In this document: in pieces, positions 34,020-42,715 of the stretch
How positions within the stretch are numbered: position 1 is the first letter of the stretch
Layout of the letters: every line of letters starts with the position of its first letter
Assembly: GCA_016291085.1 (NCBI GenBank)
Contig: JAEEVW010000003.1
Span: 62,001-126,000 of the forward strand
Source of the DNA: Prevotella sp.
GTDB lineage: Bacteria; Bacteroidota; Bacteroidia; Bacteroidales; Bacteroidaceae
DNA length: 64,000 nucleotides
Direction of reading: 5' to 3'
Program-made: the position numbers and the translations under genes
Notes under the pieces: model-generated
Told to the model about the DNA's origin: nothing
The model's input: the letters and a program-made list of their open reading frames with translations, nothing else
The model's database searches: none

Positions 34020-35795
34020 ATGAAAGAATTCCTGAAGTACGTTTTGGCAACCGTTACAGGCATTATCCTCGTAACAATTATCATGGGAATCCTGTCAGTG
34101 ATTTCACTGGTAGGTCTTGCTGCATCGAGTGCCAGCACAACCAATGTGGAAGAGAACTCCGTATTCACACTGATGCTGTCCGGACAACTGGACGAGCGCA
34201 CGGCTATTGACCCGCTGTCCACATTGACTGGGCAGGTAAGCCAGAACCTGGGACTGGACAACATCGTCAGTGCCATCCGCAAAGCCAAGGAAAACGAGAA
34301 CATCAAGGGTATCTATATCGAGGCAGGTCTGTTCTCGTCAGACACCCCAGCCTCATCACATGCCATCCGCGAAGCCCTGCTCGACTTCAAGAAGAGCGGA
34401 AAGTGGATTGTAGCCTATGCCGATTCGTACGAGCAGACCACCTATTATATATGTAGTGTGGCCGACAAGGTATTCCTGAATCCTCAGGGCATGATCGACT
34501 GGCACGGACTGGCCTCCAACCCGTATTTCGTAAAGGACCTGCTGGCTAAGTTTGGCGTGAAGTATCAGCTCTGCAAGGTGGGCAAGTACAAGAGTGCTCC
34601 TGAGATGATGACAGCCGATGGCATGAGCGAGCCCAACCGCGAACAGGTGACAGCCTACATCACCGGCATTTGGAACGTCATGCTGAAAGACGTTTCCGAT
34701 AGCCGCAAGATTCCCGTCGACTCACTGAATGCCTATGCTGACCGGTTTGTTACGCTGAGCGAGCCCACAGAATACGTCAAGATGAAAATGGTCGACAAAC
34801 TGATTTACACCGACGAGGTAAAGGTTGAAATCAAAAAGTTGCTGAAGATTGACGAGAAGGACGACGTGAAGCAGTTGACGCTAACCGACATGGAGGGCGT
34901 CAAGGGTAAGAAGGACGAGGGCGAGCAGGTGGCAGTCTACTATGCCTACGGTGATATTGTAGACTCCGAGACGGGCGGGCTGACATCGACTGAACACAGC
35001 ATCGTGGCCAACACCGTCTGCAAGGACCTGGAGCGTCTGGCGAATGACGATGACGTCAAGGCTGTCGTGCTGCGCGTCAACTCTCCTGGCGGTTCTGCCT
35101 ATGCATCTGAACAGATCTGGCGTTCCGTCATGAACCTCAAGGCCAAGAAGCCCGTCGTGGTTTCCATGGGCGGATATGCTGCATCAGGTGGCTACTACAT
35201 CAGTTGTGCAGCTAACTACATTTATTCTGAGCCCACCACTATCACCGGTTCTATCGGTATCTTCGGTATGTTCCCCGACTTCAGCGGACTGCTGACGGAT
35301 AAGCTGGGTATCAAGTTCGACGAGGTGAAGACCAATAAGTTTGCCGCCTTCGGTACGATGGCCCGTCCGTTCAATGCCGATGAAATGTCACTGCTCGAAA
35401 AGTATATCGGTCGTGGCTATGAGTTGTTCCGTAAGCGTGTTGCTGACGGACGAAAGCAGTCGGTAGAACAGATTGAGGAGATTGCCCAGGGACGTGTATG
35501 GTTGGGTAACGACGCGCTGAAAATCAAACTCGTCGACGAGATTGGCGGACTTGACAAAGCCATCGAAAAAGCAGCAAAACTGGCTAAGCTCGATGAGTAC
35601 CATGCTACCAACTATCCCGAGGAACCCAGTTTGTGGGAGGAGCTGATGAGCAGTCTGGATTCCAAGGGTAGTTATCTGGACGCTCAGATGAAAGAAGCGA
35701 TGGGCGAATACTATGAGCCGTTCAAATTTGTCAAGAACATGAACCGCCAGAATGCCATTCAGGCCCGAATGCCCTATTATGTGAACATTAAATAA
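34020..35795 (+). CDS. sppA: Signal peptide peptidase SppA, 67K type
   Basis: This 591-residue membrane protease degrades cleaved signal peptides. It has an N-terminal membrane anchor (YVLATVTGIILVTIIMGIL) and two tandem ClpP-like domains, as in the long SppA form. The general-base Lys is in KVGKYKSAPE of the first domain and the nucleophile Ser in NSPGGSAYASEQ of the second. It is the first gene of a run sppA-lpxK-punA-thiL. Confidence 0.95.
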   Translation: MKEFLKYVLATVTGIILVTIIMGILSVISLVGLAASSASTTNVEENSVFTLMLSGQLDERTAIDPLSTLTGQVSQNLGLDNIVSAIRKAKENENIKGIYIEAGLFSSDTPASSHAIREALLDFKKSGKWIVAYADSYEQTTYYICSVADKVFLNPQGMIDWHGLASNPYFVKDLLAKFGVKYQLCKVGKYKSAPEMMTADGMSEPNREQVTAYITGIWNVMLKDVSDSRKIPVDSLNAYADRFVTLSEPTEYVKMKMVDKLIYTDEVKVEIKKLLKIDEKDDVKQLTLTDMEGVKGKKDEGEQVAVYYAYGDIVDSETGGLTSTEHSIVANTVCKDLERLANDDDVKAVVLRVNSPGGSAYASEQIWRSVMNLKAKKPVVVSMGGYAASGGYYISCAANYIYSEPTTITGSIGIFGMFPDFSGLLTDKLGIKFDEVKTNKFAAFGTMARPFNADEMSLLEKYIGRGYELFRKRVADGRKQSVEQIEEIAQGRVWLGNDALKIKLVDEIGGLDKAIEKAAKLAKLDEYHATNYPEEPSLWEELMSSLDSKGSYLDAQMKEAMGEYYEPFKFVKNMNRQNAIQARMPYYVNIK

Positions 35796-35797
35796 AT

Positions 35798-35828
35798 CTA
35801 GTGAGACTAGTATGACTAGTAAGACTAG
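35798..35828. repeat. 9-bp tandem repeat (CTAGTNNNA) in the sppA-lpxK gap
   Basis: CTAGTGAGA-CTAGTATGA-CTAGTAAGA-CTAG, the same word family as at 29105-29144 and 43533-43581. Confidence 0.85.
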
Positions 35829-35848
35829 CAGAAAAAGATAAAAGAAGC

Positions 35849-37024
35849 GTGGAAGGCGATTTCATTAAAATCAACAAGTGGCTATTGCCCCTGAGCTGGT
35901 GCTACGGAGTGGGCGTCAAGTTGCGCAACCTGTTGTTTGAGACAGGGGTGCTGAAGTCGCGTTCCTTCCAGGTTCCCGTCATTGCCGTGGGTAACATCAC
36001 GGTTGGCGGAACAGGCAAGACGCCCCATGTGGAGTATCTGGTCCGCGTACTGAAAGACTCGTTCAAGGTGGCCGTGCTGAGTCGCGGCTACAAGCGCGAC
36101 AGCAAGGGATTCATCATAGCTGGTTCCGACACGTCTATGCATATGATTGGGGATGAGCCATACCAGATGAAGGAGAAATTCAAGAATGTCACCATAGCTG
36201 TCGACAAGAACCGCTGTCATGGCATAGAGCGTCTCGTCGAGAACGACAAAAAGCTGGATGTCGTCTTGCTCGACGATGCCTTCCAGCACCGCTACGTCAA
36301 GCCAGGCATCAACATTCTGCTGGTGGATTATCACCGACTGATTATCTACGACACTTTGTTACCTGCCGGACGACTCCGTGAGCCGTTGCAGGGCAAGGAT
36401 CGTGCTGACATCGTCATTGTGACCAAATGTCCAAAAGACCTGAAACCCATGGAATATCGTGTTATCACTAAAGCCATGAGTCTCTATCCCTATCAGCGCC
36501 TTTTCTTCTCCACGCTCGAATACGACAACCTCCGTGCGATGTTCCCGGACGCTCATAATAATAAAATTCAACAACTGAGCGACCTGCAGGACCATCATAC
36601 CCTGCTGTTAACAGGTATCGGGTCGCCCCAGCAACTGGAACACGACTTATCGCCCGTCATTACCCACCTTACGCCACTGACCTTTGCTGATCACCACCAG
36701 TTCCGCAAGAAGGACATCCAACTCATCAATGAAACCTTCAACGCCCTGCCTTCACCCCGTTGTATCATCACCACTGAGAAAGACATGACGCGTCTGAAGG
36801 ATACCGAGGGACTGAGTGAAGAAATCAAGAAAAACCTTTATGTATTACCTGTCCGTGTTAAATTCATGCAGGATCAGGAAGAATTGTTTAACCAACAAAT
36901 TATAGGCTATGTACGAAAAAATTCAAGAAACAGCATCCTGGCTCAAAGCAAGGATGACAACAAGCCCGACAACGGCAATTATTCTGGGGACAGGCCTCGG
37001 ACAATTAGCTTCAGAAATAACTGA
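35849..37024 (+). CDS. lpxK: Tetraacyldisaccharide 4'-kinase
   Basis: This 391-residue enzyme phosphorylates the lipid A disaccharide precursor at the inner membrane. The P-loop is [11 protein letters not shown], preceded by VPVIAVGN, and DDAFQH carries the catalytic Asp pair. The start is GTG at 35849; no ATG fits upstream of the conserved N-terminus. The last 38 codons (from YVRKNSRNS onward) overlap the start of punA in another frame by 116 bases. The YVRKNSRNS segment looks conserved in the family as I remember it, so at least part of the overlap is real coding in both frames. Confidence 0.92.
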   Translation: MEGDFIKINKWLLPLSWCYGVGVKLRNLLFETGVLKSRSFQVPVIAVGNITVGGTGKTPHVEYLVRVLKDSFKVAVLSRGYKRDSKGFIIAGSDTSMHMIGDEPYQMKEKFKNVTIAVDKNRCHGIERLVENDKKLDVVLLDDAFQHRYVKPGINILLVDYHRLIIYDTLLPAGRLREPLQGKDRADIVIVTKCPKDLKPMEYRVITKAMSLYPYQRLFFSTLEYDNLRAMFPDAHNNKIQQLSDLQDHHTLLLTGIGSPQQLEHDLSPVITHLTPLTFADHHQFRKKDIQLINETFNALPSPRCIITTEKDMTRLKDTEGLSEEIKKNLYVLPVRVKFMQDQEELFNQQIIGYVRKNSRNSILAQSKDDNKPDNGNYSGDRPRTISFRNN

Positions 37025-37781
37025 CAAGCTGGAGATTCCCTACAAAGACATTCCCAACTTCCCCGTATCTACGGTAGAAGGCCACGCTGGCGCACTTATT
37101 TTCGGAAAACTGGGTGGTGTCGACATCATGGCCATGCAAGGCCGCTTCCACTACTACGAGGGATATAACATGAAGGAAGTAACATTCCCCGTGCGTGTCA
37201 TGTACGAGTTAGGCATTAAGACCCTCTTTGTGTCGAATGCCGCTGGTGGCATGAACCCCGCCTTCAAGATTGGTGATCTGATGGTTATCACCGACCACAT
37301 CAACTTCTTCCCCGAGAATCCGCTGCGTGGCAAGAACTTCCCCACAGGTCCACGCTTCCCGGATATGCACGAGGCTTACGACCACGAGCTCATCAACCTG
37401 GCCACACAAATTGCCAAAGAGAAGAAAATCCGTCTGGTATACGGTGTCTATGTGGGTACCACAGGTCCTACGTTCGAGACTCCGGCAGAATATAAGATGT
37501 ATCGCACACTGGGTGGCGACACCGTTGGTATGTCCACCGTTCCCGAGGTTATTGTAGCTCACCACTGCGGCATCCGCACCTTTGGTATCAGCGTTGTTAC
37601 CGACCTGGGCGGCTTCGACAGTCCTGTTGAGGTAAGCCACGAGGAAGTGCAGGAAGCAGCTGACAAGGCTCAGCCGCTGATGACTGAAATCATGCGCGAA
37701 ATGATCATCCGCTGTGAGAAAGTCGAAAGTACCTCCACCGAGAAATTCAATCAAGATCACCCAACTGAAGAATGGAAATAG
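36909..37781 (+). CDS. punA: Purine-nucleoside phosphorylase
   Basis: This 290-residue enzyme is a class I (trimeric) PNP that cleaves purine nucleosides to base and ribose-1-phosphate. Motifs: [10 protein letters not shown], the phosphate-binding [19 protein letters not shown], and [31 protein letters not shown]. The ATG at 36909 fits the conserved start ([10 protein letters not shown]). It begins inside lpxK (116-base overlap) and its end overlaps thiL by ten bases, so the three genes are tightly packed. Confidence 0.95.
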   Translation: MYEKIQETASWLKARMTTSPTTAIILGTGLGQLASEITDKLEIPYKDIPNFPVSTVEGHAGALIFGKLGGVDIMAMQGRFHYYEGYNMKEVTFPVRVMYELGIKTLFVSNAAGGMNPAFKIGDLMVITDHINFFPENPLRGKNFPTGPRFPDMHEAYDHELINLATQIAKEKKIRLVYGVYVGTTGPTFETPAEYKMYRTLGGDTVGMSTVPEVIVAHHCGIRTFGISVVTDLGGFDSPVEVSHEEVQEAADKAQPLMTEIMREMIIRCEKVESTSTEKFNQDHPTEEWK

Positions 37782-38851
37782 CATCATTAGGAGAATTCGG
37801 TTTGATAGACCGCCTCACGCAGGACATCAAGCCAAAGAATACATCAACCAAGTACGGCGTAGGCGACGACTGCGCCGTACTTCACTATCCCGACTCAGAA
37901 GTGCTCGTCACCACCGACATGCTTATGGAGGGCGTACACTTCGATCTGACGTATATCGACTTGCAACATCTGGGTTGGAAGTCAGCCATGGTCAACATCA
38001 GCGACATCTTCGCCATGAACGGCACCCCACGCCAAATGACCGTCTCGCTGGCACTCAGCAAACGCTTTACAGTCGAGGACATGGAGCAGTTCTATAGTGG
38101 ATTGCGCATGGCGTGCGATAAGTGGGGCGTAGACATCGTAGGCGGAGACACCACATCATCATATACGGGTTTGGCAATCTCGATTACCTGTATTGGCGAA
38201 GCCCGCAAGGAAGATATCGTCTATCGCAATGGAGCCCGCGAAACCGACCTCATTTGCGTTTCAGGTGACCTCGGCGCCGCCTATATGGGCCTGCAACTGC
38301 TGGAACGCGAAAAAGCCGTATACTATCAGATGGTCGAAGAAGCAAAGCGCAAAGCCACCAGTGGTAGTGTGCCCAGCGGTTCTTCCGCTGGGGCAATTAC
38401 CGACTTCCAACCCGAGTTCAGCGGCAAGGAATACCTCTTGCAACGCCAACTGAAGACTGAAGCCCGTGGCGACATCATCCAGCGCCTGCACGAGGCAGGC
38501 ATTCGTCCTACGGCCATGATGGACATCAGCGACGGACTCTCCAGCGAACTGATGCACATCTGCAAACAGAGCCACGTGGGTTGCCGCATCTTCGAGAAGC
38601 AGATTCCCATCGACTACCAAACCGCAGTCATGGCTGAGGAGCTGAACATGAATGTCACTACCTGCGCCCTGAATGGCGGCGAGGACTACGAGCTGCTCTT
38701 CACTGTTCCCATTGGTGATCACGAGAAGATAGAGCAACTGGAGGATGTCCGCCTCATTGGACATATCACTCAGGAGAGTCTCGGGCACGTCCTCGTCACC
38801 CGCGACGACCAGGAATTCGAGCTCAAAGCCCAGGGCTGGAATCCACTTTAG
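37772..38851 (+). CDS. thiL: Thiamine-monophosphate kinase
   Basis: This 359-residue enzyme phosphorylates thiamine monophosphate to the diphosphate. The metal/ATP motif VGDDCAV (D32, D33), [19 protein letters not shown] and GGDTTSS are present, and [13 protein letters not shown] and [12 protein letters not shown] occur in the C-terminal half. An insertion of about 25 residues ([24 protein letters not shown]) lies between EREKAVY and [11 protein letters not shown]; its DNA holds a GC-rich palindrome. The gene begins ten bases inside punA and ends the operon. Confidence 0.94.
   Translation: MEIASLGEFGLIDRLTQDIKPKNTSTKYGVGDDCAVLHYPDSEVLVTTDMLMEGVHFDLTYIDLQHLGWKSAMVNISDIFAMNGTPRQMTVSLALSKRFTVEDMEQFYSGLRMACDKWGVDIVGGDTTSSYTGLAISITCIGEARKEDIVYRNGARETDLICVSGDLGAAYMGLQLLEREKAVYYQMVEEAKRKATSGSVPSGSSAGAITDFQPEFSGKEYLLQRQLKTEARGDIIQRLHEAGIRPTAMMDISDGLSSELMHICKQSHVGCRIFEKQIPIDYQTAVMAEELNMNVTTCALNGGEDYELLFTVPIGDHEKIEQLEDVRLIGHITQESLGHVLVTRDDQEFELKAQGWNPL
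38371..38394. repeat. Palindromic insert in thiL
   Basis: CCCAGCGG-ttctt-CCGCTGGG is a perfect eight-pair hairpin inside the coding region, encoding VPSGSSAG in frame. It looks like a small palindromic repeat that has been tolerated in a loop of the protein. Confidence 0.6.
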
Positions 38852-38906
38852 AGGTAATAAGTAAGAGGTAAGAGGCAAGAAAACTGGGAAATTTCTTAAA
38901 AACTGC

Positions 38907-38940
38907 AAAATAATTGGCTAAAAGTTTGGCCAATTATTTT
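38907..38940 (+). terminator. Terminator after thiL
   Basis: AAAATAATTGGC and GCCAATTATTTT form a perfect twelve-pair stem. It lies 55 bases after thiL and immediately before the tRNA promoter; the gap also has GAGGTAA-type repeats at 38853-38880. Confidence 0.75.
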
Positions 38941-38948
38941 ATTTGTTG

Positions 38949-38956
38949 TACCTTTG
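38949..38956 (+). promoter_or_regulatory. -7 box of the tRNA-Phe gene
   Basis: TACCTTTG, 39 bases upstream of the mature tRNA 5' end. Confidence 0.65.
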
Positions 38957-38995
38957 CACCCGCAAATGAACAAAAGCGTTCTTTTACACATTGTT

Positions 38996-39068
38996 GGTGC
39001 CTTAGCTCAGTTGGTAGAGCATCGGACTGAAAATCCGTGTGTCCCCGGTTCGATTCCTGGAGGTACCA
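38996..39068 (+). tRNA. tRNA-Phe (anticodon GAA)
   Basis: The cloverleaf is complete. The acceptor stem GGTGCCT pairs with AGGTACC (one G-T pair), the D-arm is AGCTCAGTTGGTAGAGC, and the anticodon arm CGGACTGAAAATCCG has GAA. The T-arm CCCCGGTTCGATTCCTGG has one mismatch, and the discriminator base is A. CCA is not encoded. A terminator follows 19 bases later. Confidence 0.97.
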
Positions 39069-39087
39069 CTTTCCTCCTTTCATTATG

Positions 39088-39126
39088 AACCCCTGTCTCA
39101 GAGATTTCTCTAGCAGGGGTTTTTTA
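39088..39126 (+). terminator. Terminator of the tRNA transcript
   Basis: AACCCCTG and CAGGGGTT form an eight-pair stem with an inner AGAGA/TCTCT pairing, followed by TTTTTATTT. Confidence 0.85.
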
Positions 39127-39161
39127 TTTGATATAAATTTGGTTATTCGTTCGCTTATTCG

Positions 39162-39169
39162 TAACTTTG
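39162..39169 (+). promoter_or_regulatory. -7 box of the 39.2-kb lipoprotein gene
   Basis: TAACTTTG, 23 bases before the ATG at 39193. Confidence 0.7.
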
Positions 39170-39192
39170 CACTCAATTACGAACGAAAACTG

Positions 39193-40272
39193 ATGAAAAA
39201 AATAATTTTAGCAGTGGTTTGCGCGCTGGCGATAGCTGGATGCAAACAAAAACAGGGACAAACAGAAGGCGATTCCAACATGGCAGACTCGCTGTTGGCA
39301 GACTCTTTACGGGCAGATTCCATCATTACACAGGTGGCCAGGTTCTCGCCAGAAGATATCGAGGTCGACTGGGCCAACAAAGAGATTCCCGTTGAGAAGG
39401 GTGGTCAGAAACCCGAATTGGTCACACTGCTTGAGGCTTTCAACAAGGTGTGGCCCACGGAGGTTGTCGACATGCTGTTGGACTATGCCAAAGATCAGAA
39501 GTTCACCGAAAAGATGAACGAAGAAACGGGTGGTGCCATCGTCGTCGACCGCAAGAACGGCTATGCAGAGGTGGTGCAGGGCGACGCTCCCGGCGACAAC
39601 ATGTCTGCAGCTGTGTGGGGGCGCAAGGACGGAGACTTGCTCTTCATCATCAATATTGTCCGCCCCGACAAGGAGAATGCCGAAAAAGCCCAGCAGTCCA
39701 TCTGTGCCTACGACTATAATCCCGCCACCCAGACGCTTACTCCCGAGCGCAATGCCGTTATCCGGTTCCGTCAGACGGCAGGCATGACGACTACCTACAA
39801 GCTGCCTCGCGAAGGCAAGGACATCAGTATCGTGGAACGTGACAAGGACTTTCACGGCACCTTCCATATCTTTGCTTGGGATGGCCAGTATTTTTCGAAG
39901 GAAACAAGCATCTCCGAGGAAAAGCTGGCTAAGGCGCTGAACGGCACTTGGACATGCTATGAGGAGGGGAAGCCAAAACTGTCCTTCAAGATTACCAACA
40001 ACGAAGAGACCTACTGTGGCATCACCGACTGTAATGTCGACGGCATTACGGATTACGAAGCAGCAGCCAACGCCTACGACGGTTTCCTAAATATCTACGA
40101 GGTCAGCGCTGCCGAGGAAGCTAACACCTATCCTGCCATCAAGTGCAAGTTCAGACTGCTCAAGAACGGCAAATTGCAGGGCACCTATTATCTGCGTTCC
40201 GATGAAGGCCAGGAGCTGAAGGGCGAGATGACGCTCCAGAAAGAAAGCGCACTGAACCAATACGCTGAATAA
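39193..40272 (+). CDS. Lipoprotein of unknown function
   Basis: This 359-residue protein has a lipoprotein signal (MKKIILAVVCALAIAGCKQ). After the Cys there is a short low-complexity repeat (DSLLADSLRADSI). The body is beta-rich, and near the C-terminus there is WTCYEEGKPKLSFKI followed by GTYYLRSDEGQELKGEMTLQ, like a calycin-type or lipocalin-like extracellular domain. I do not recognise a family. The start at 39193 is used because a longer frame from 39037 would run through the tRNA terminator. A downstream gap of 39 bases leads to coaW. Confidence 0.78.
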   Translation: MKKIILAVVCALAIAGCKQKQGQTEGDSNMADSLLADSLRADSIITQVARFSPEDIEVDWANKEIPVEKGGQKPELVTLLEAFNKVWPTEVVDMLLDYAKDQKFTEKMNEETGGAIVVDRKNGYAEVVQGDAPGDNMSAAVWGRKDGDLLFIINIVRPDKENAEKAQQSICAYDYNPATQTLTPERNAVIRFRQTAGMTTTYKLPREGKDISIVERDKDFHGTFHIFAWDGQYFSKETSISEEKLAKALNGTWTCYEEGKPKLSFKITNNEETYCGITDCNVDGITDYEAAANAYDGFLNIYEVSAAEEANTYPAIKCKFRLLKNGKLQGTYYLRSDEGQELKGEMTLQKESALNQYAE

Positions 40273-40311
40273 TATAATAAGGTAAAAACAAAAGAAAACG
40301 AAATAAACACT

Positions 40312-41130
40312 ATGGGAATCATCATTGGAATTGACGTGGGCATATCCACCACGAAGATTGTAGGATTGCGCGAGGGACGTGTCCTGTCGCCCATCCGCAT
40401 CACGGCAGCAGACCAGGTTACGTCACTCTATGGCGCCTTTGGCAAGTATCTGCACGACAACAAGGTCCAACTGAAGGACGTCGAGCAGATCATGCTAACT
40501 GGCGTGGGGGCAGGCTATATCGACGAATCGCTTTATGGCATACCCACCAGCAAGGTCGACGAATTCATTGCCGACGGCCTGGGCGCACGCTTCGAGAGCG
40601 GTCTGTCGAAAGCCATCGTCGTATCGATGGGAACGGGAACCAGCTTCGTACAGTGCGAAGGCGACGACATCCGCCACATCGGTGGTATCGGCGTTGGCGG
40701 AGGAACCCTGATGGGACTGAGCCGTGTGATGCTCAATACGCGCGACCCGAAACAGATCCAGAGCCTGGCCATGCGGGGCGACATCAGCCACATCAACCTC
40801 CAGATTGGCGATATCTCGACTCATCCCCTGCCCGGCCTGCCCATGGACGCTACCGCCTCGCTGTTCTCGAAGGCGCAATACGACGCCCCCAAGGAGGACT
40901 TGGCCTTAGGACTGATTGTCATGGTGCTGCAAACCATCGGTTCTGCCACCATTCTGGCCGCCCTCAACTCCGGCATCAAGGATTTCGTGCTCATTGGCAA
41001 CCTGACGCTCCTGCCCCAGTGCAAGGAAATCTACCCCATGCTCGAGAAAATGTATAAGGTACATTTCCACATCCCCAAGCACGCCGAGTTCTGCACCGCC
41101 ATCGGAGCAGCGCTAAGCTATAAGAAGTAA
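40312..41130 (+). CDS. coaW: Type II pantothenate kinase
   Basis: This 272-residue protein belongs to the ASKHA superfamily and resembles the type II PanK group, the first step of coenzyme A synthesis. The N-terminal phosphate loop is GIDVGISTTKIVGL. Further motifs are SMGTGTSFV and GGIGVGGGTLMGLSRVML, and near the end VLIGNLTLLP and EFCTAIGAALSY. The gene name is based on family resemblance; E. coli-type CoaA features are absent. The 3' end is followed by a terminator shared with the end of mgtC. Confidence 0.85.
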   Translation: MGIIIGIDVGISTTKIVGLREGRVLSPIRITAADQVTSLYGAFGKYLHDNKVQLKDVEQIMLTGVGAGYIDESLYGIPTSKVDEFIADGLGARFESGLSKAIVVSMGTGTSFVQCEGDDIRHIGGIGVGGGTLMGLSRVMLNTRDPKQIQSLAMRGDISHINLQIGDISTHPLPGLPMDATASLFSKAQYDAPKEDLALGLIVMVLQTIGSATILAALNSGIKDFVLIGNLTLLPQCKEIYPMLEKMYKVHFHIPKHAEFCTAIGAALSYKK

Positions 41131-41143
41131 GAGGTGAGAGGAA

Positions 41144-41182
41144 AGAGGTGAGAAGTCAAACGTGCTTCTCATCTCTTTTTTT
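41144..41182 (+). terminator. Terminator of coaW overlapping the mgtC stop
   Basis: AGAGGTGAGAAG and CTTCTCATCTCT form a stem with one mismatch, followed by TTTTTTTG. The left arm is part of a short AGAGGTGAGAG-type repeat (41128-41155) and the mgtC stop codon lies in the loop. Confidence 0.75.
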
Positions 41183-41614
41183 GTCAATTTTGTGGAGGAA
41201 GTAGTTGAAGGCTTCCAAACCAAACAGCACCAGCACCGTACTGGCTGTAGCCAACACATACATGCCACCGCCACAGGCCAGACCGATAGCGGCAGTCACC
41301 CAGAGACCCGCAGCTGTGGTCAAACCACTGACCATATTCTCTTGTTTGCGGAAGATGATGGTACCGGCACCAATGAAACCAATGCCGCTAACCACCTGAG
41401 CAGCCACACGACTGACATCCCAGCGAGATGTCATCCCGTCCATTTGGACGTCGCTAAAGCCATAGGCCGAGACAATCATAAACACTGCAGAGCCCAGTGC
41501 CACAAGGAAATGGGTACGCAGACCAGCCTCCTTGGCACGCCATTCACGCTCCAATCCAATCAGTCCGCCCAGGATGGCAGCAATGAAGATTCGCAGGATA
41601 AATTCGTATTCCAT
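41156..41614 (-). CDS. MgtC/SapB family membrane protein
   Basis: This 152-residue protein has four membrane segments and the MgtC motifs LGGLIGLEREWRAKEAGLRTHFLVALGSA, VVSGIGFIGAGTII and LTTAAGLWVTAAIGLACGGG. MgtC proteins are linked to low-Mg adaptation and control of the F-ATPase in pathogens; the role in Bacteroidetes is not known. The start at 41614 follows the -7 box by 24 bases; a longer frame from 41689 would pass through both divergent promoters. Confidence 0.88.
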   Translation of the reverse strand: MEYEFILRIFIAAILGGLIGLEREWRAKEAGLRTHFLVALGSAVFMIVSAYGFSDVQMDGMTSRWDVSRVAAQVVSGIGFIGAGTIIFRKQENMVSGLTTAAGLWVTAAIGLACGGGMYVLATASTVLVLFGLEAFNYFLHKIDKKRDEKHV

Positions 41615-41638
41615 AGTTAAATGTTGTTTATTTGCCTG

Positions 41639-41646
41639 CAAAGATA
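41639..41646 (-). promoter_or_regulatory. -7 box of mgtC
   Basis: TATCTTTG on the minus strand, back to back with the tatA promoter (41660-41667). Confidence 0.7.
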
Positions 41647-41659
41647 CGAACTTTTTTTG

Positions 41660-41667
41660 TATCTTTG
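41660..41667 (+). promoter_or_regulatory. -7 box of the Tat cassette
   Basis: TATCTTTG, 30 bases before the tatA ATG. The mgtC and tatA -7 boxes are only 13 bases apart, so the -33 region of each lies across the other. Confidence 0.7.
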
Positions 41668-41697
41668 CAAAATAATAACCCAAAAACAATAATAAAA

Positions 41698-41892
41698 ATG
41701 ATGAATTTACTTTTGTTTGGATTAGGCATGCAGGAAATCATCGTCATTGCACTCATCGTATTGCTGCTGTTCGGTGGCAAGAAGATTCCCGAGCTGATGA
41801 AAGGCCTCGGCAAGGGCGTGAAGAGTTTCAAGGACGGCATGAAAGAAATAGAACCAGACGACGAAAGAACGAATGAACAGAACGGAAAGTAA
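41698..41892 (+). CDS. tatA: Sec-independent translocase subunit TatA
   Basis: This 64-residue protein has the TatA layout: a single N-terminal membrane helix ([15 protein letters not shown]), the FGxxKxPE hinge ([21 protein letters not shown]) and a charged tail. TatA forms the pore of the twin-arginine translocase. The start at 41698 follows the promoter; a longer frame from 41632 would overlap it. It is the first gene of the four-gene Tat cassette. Confidence 0.93.
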   Translation: MMNLLLFGLGMQEIIVIALIVLLLFGGKKIPELMKGLGKGVKSFKDGMKEIEPDDERTNEQNGK

Positions 41893-41896
41893 TCAT

Positions 41897-41930
41897 AAAG
41901 TTCAAAGTTCAAAGTTCAAAGTTCAAAGAG
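41897..41930. repeat. 7-bp tandem repeat (AAAGTTC) in the tatA-tatC gap
   Basis: Four copies of AAAGTTC followed by AAAGAG, just before the tatC ATG. The flank TAATCATAAAGTTC is identical to that between lysS and gpsA. Confidence 0.85.
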
Positions 41931-41935
41931 ATGAA

Positions 41936-42673
41936 ATGACCTTCTGGGACCACCTGGACGTGCTGCGCGCGGCACTGATTCGCATGGCGGTGGCCGTCGT
42001 TGTCTGTGGCATCGTGGCCTTCGTGATGAAGGAAGAATTGTTCAGCGTGGTGCTAGCTCCACGGAGTAGCGACTTCGTCACCTACCAGCTGTTGGGCGTC
42101 GAGTCCTTCTCGCTGCACTTGATGAACACCGGACTGACGGAGCAGTTCATGATTCACATGCGCACGGCGCTGTATGCCGGCCTGCTGGTGGCGTCACCCT
42201 ACGTGCTGTACGAGTTGTTCCGCTTCGTCTCGCCAGGGCTCTACCAGAACGAGCGGCGCTATGCCGTCTGGATTGTGGGAGCAGCCTACCTGATGTTTCT
42301 CGTGGGCACGTTGGTGAATTACTTCTTGGTGTTCCCCCTGACGGTACGCTTCCTGGGAACCTATCAGGTGAGCCCCGATGTGGCAAACATGTTGACCTTG
42401 CAGTCGTACATCGACACGCTGCTGGGAATGAGTCTGGTCATGGGCGTGGTGTTCGAGCTGCCTGTCGTCAGCGGACTGTTAGGACGCATGGGCCTGATTA
42501 CCAGCCCGTTGATGAGCGAATACCGCCGGCACGCCATCGTGGCCATCCTCGTCGTAGCGGCCATCATCACACCGACAACCGATGTGTTCACGCTCTTCGT
42601 CGTGGCGCTGCCCATCTACCTGCTCTACGAACTGAGCATACTAATTGTAAAAATCGCGAAATCGAAAAATTGA
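41936..42673 (+). CDS. tatC: Sec-independent translocase subunit TatC
   Basis: This 245-residue protein has the six-helix TatC pattern, including MTFWDHLDVLRAALIR at the start, SPYVLYELFRFVSPGLYQNERRY and the later FELPVVSGLLGRMGLI. TatC recognises the twin-arginine signal. I prefer the ATG at 41936; a longer in-frame start at 41873 would translate the AAAGTTC repeat as HKVQSSKFKVQ and overlap tatA. No tatB is seen, as usual in Bacteroidetes. Two genes with twin-arginine motifs follow. Confidence 0.94.
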   Translation: MTFWDHLDVLRAALIRMAVAVVVCGIVAFVMKEELFSVVLAPRSSDFVTYQLLGVESFSLHLMNTGLTEQFMIHMRTALYAGLLVASPYVLYELFRFVSPGLYQNERRYAVWIVGAAYLMFLVGTLVNYFLVFPLTVRFLGTYQVSPDVANMLTLQSYIDTLLGMSLVMGVVFELPVVSGLLGRMGLITSPLMSEYRRHAIVAILVVAAIITPTTDVFTLFVVALPIYLLYELSILIVKIAKSKN

Positions 42674-42683
42674 GGAATAAATC

Positions 42684-42712
42684 GTAAATTGTAAATTGTC
42701 AAATTGTAAATC
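42684..42712. repeat. TAAATTG repeat before the polyferredoxin gene
   Basis: TAAATTG-TAAATTG-(TC)AAATTG-TAAATC lies between tatC and the next ATG. It is one more short repeat at a gene junction. Confidence 0.7.
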
Positions 42713-42715
42713 AAT

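Noticed and set aside
39037..39192. Longer N-terminus of the 39.2-kb lipoprotein
   Set aside because: It would start inside the tRNA-Phe gene and run through its terminator and the next promoter; the ATG at 39193 gives a proper lipoprotein signal.
41873..41935. TatC start at 41873 overlapping tatA
   Set aside because: This would translate the AAAGTTC repeat; the conserved TatC N-terminus begins at the ATG at 41936. It cannot be fully excluded.
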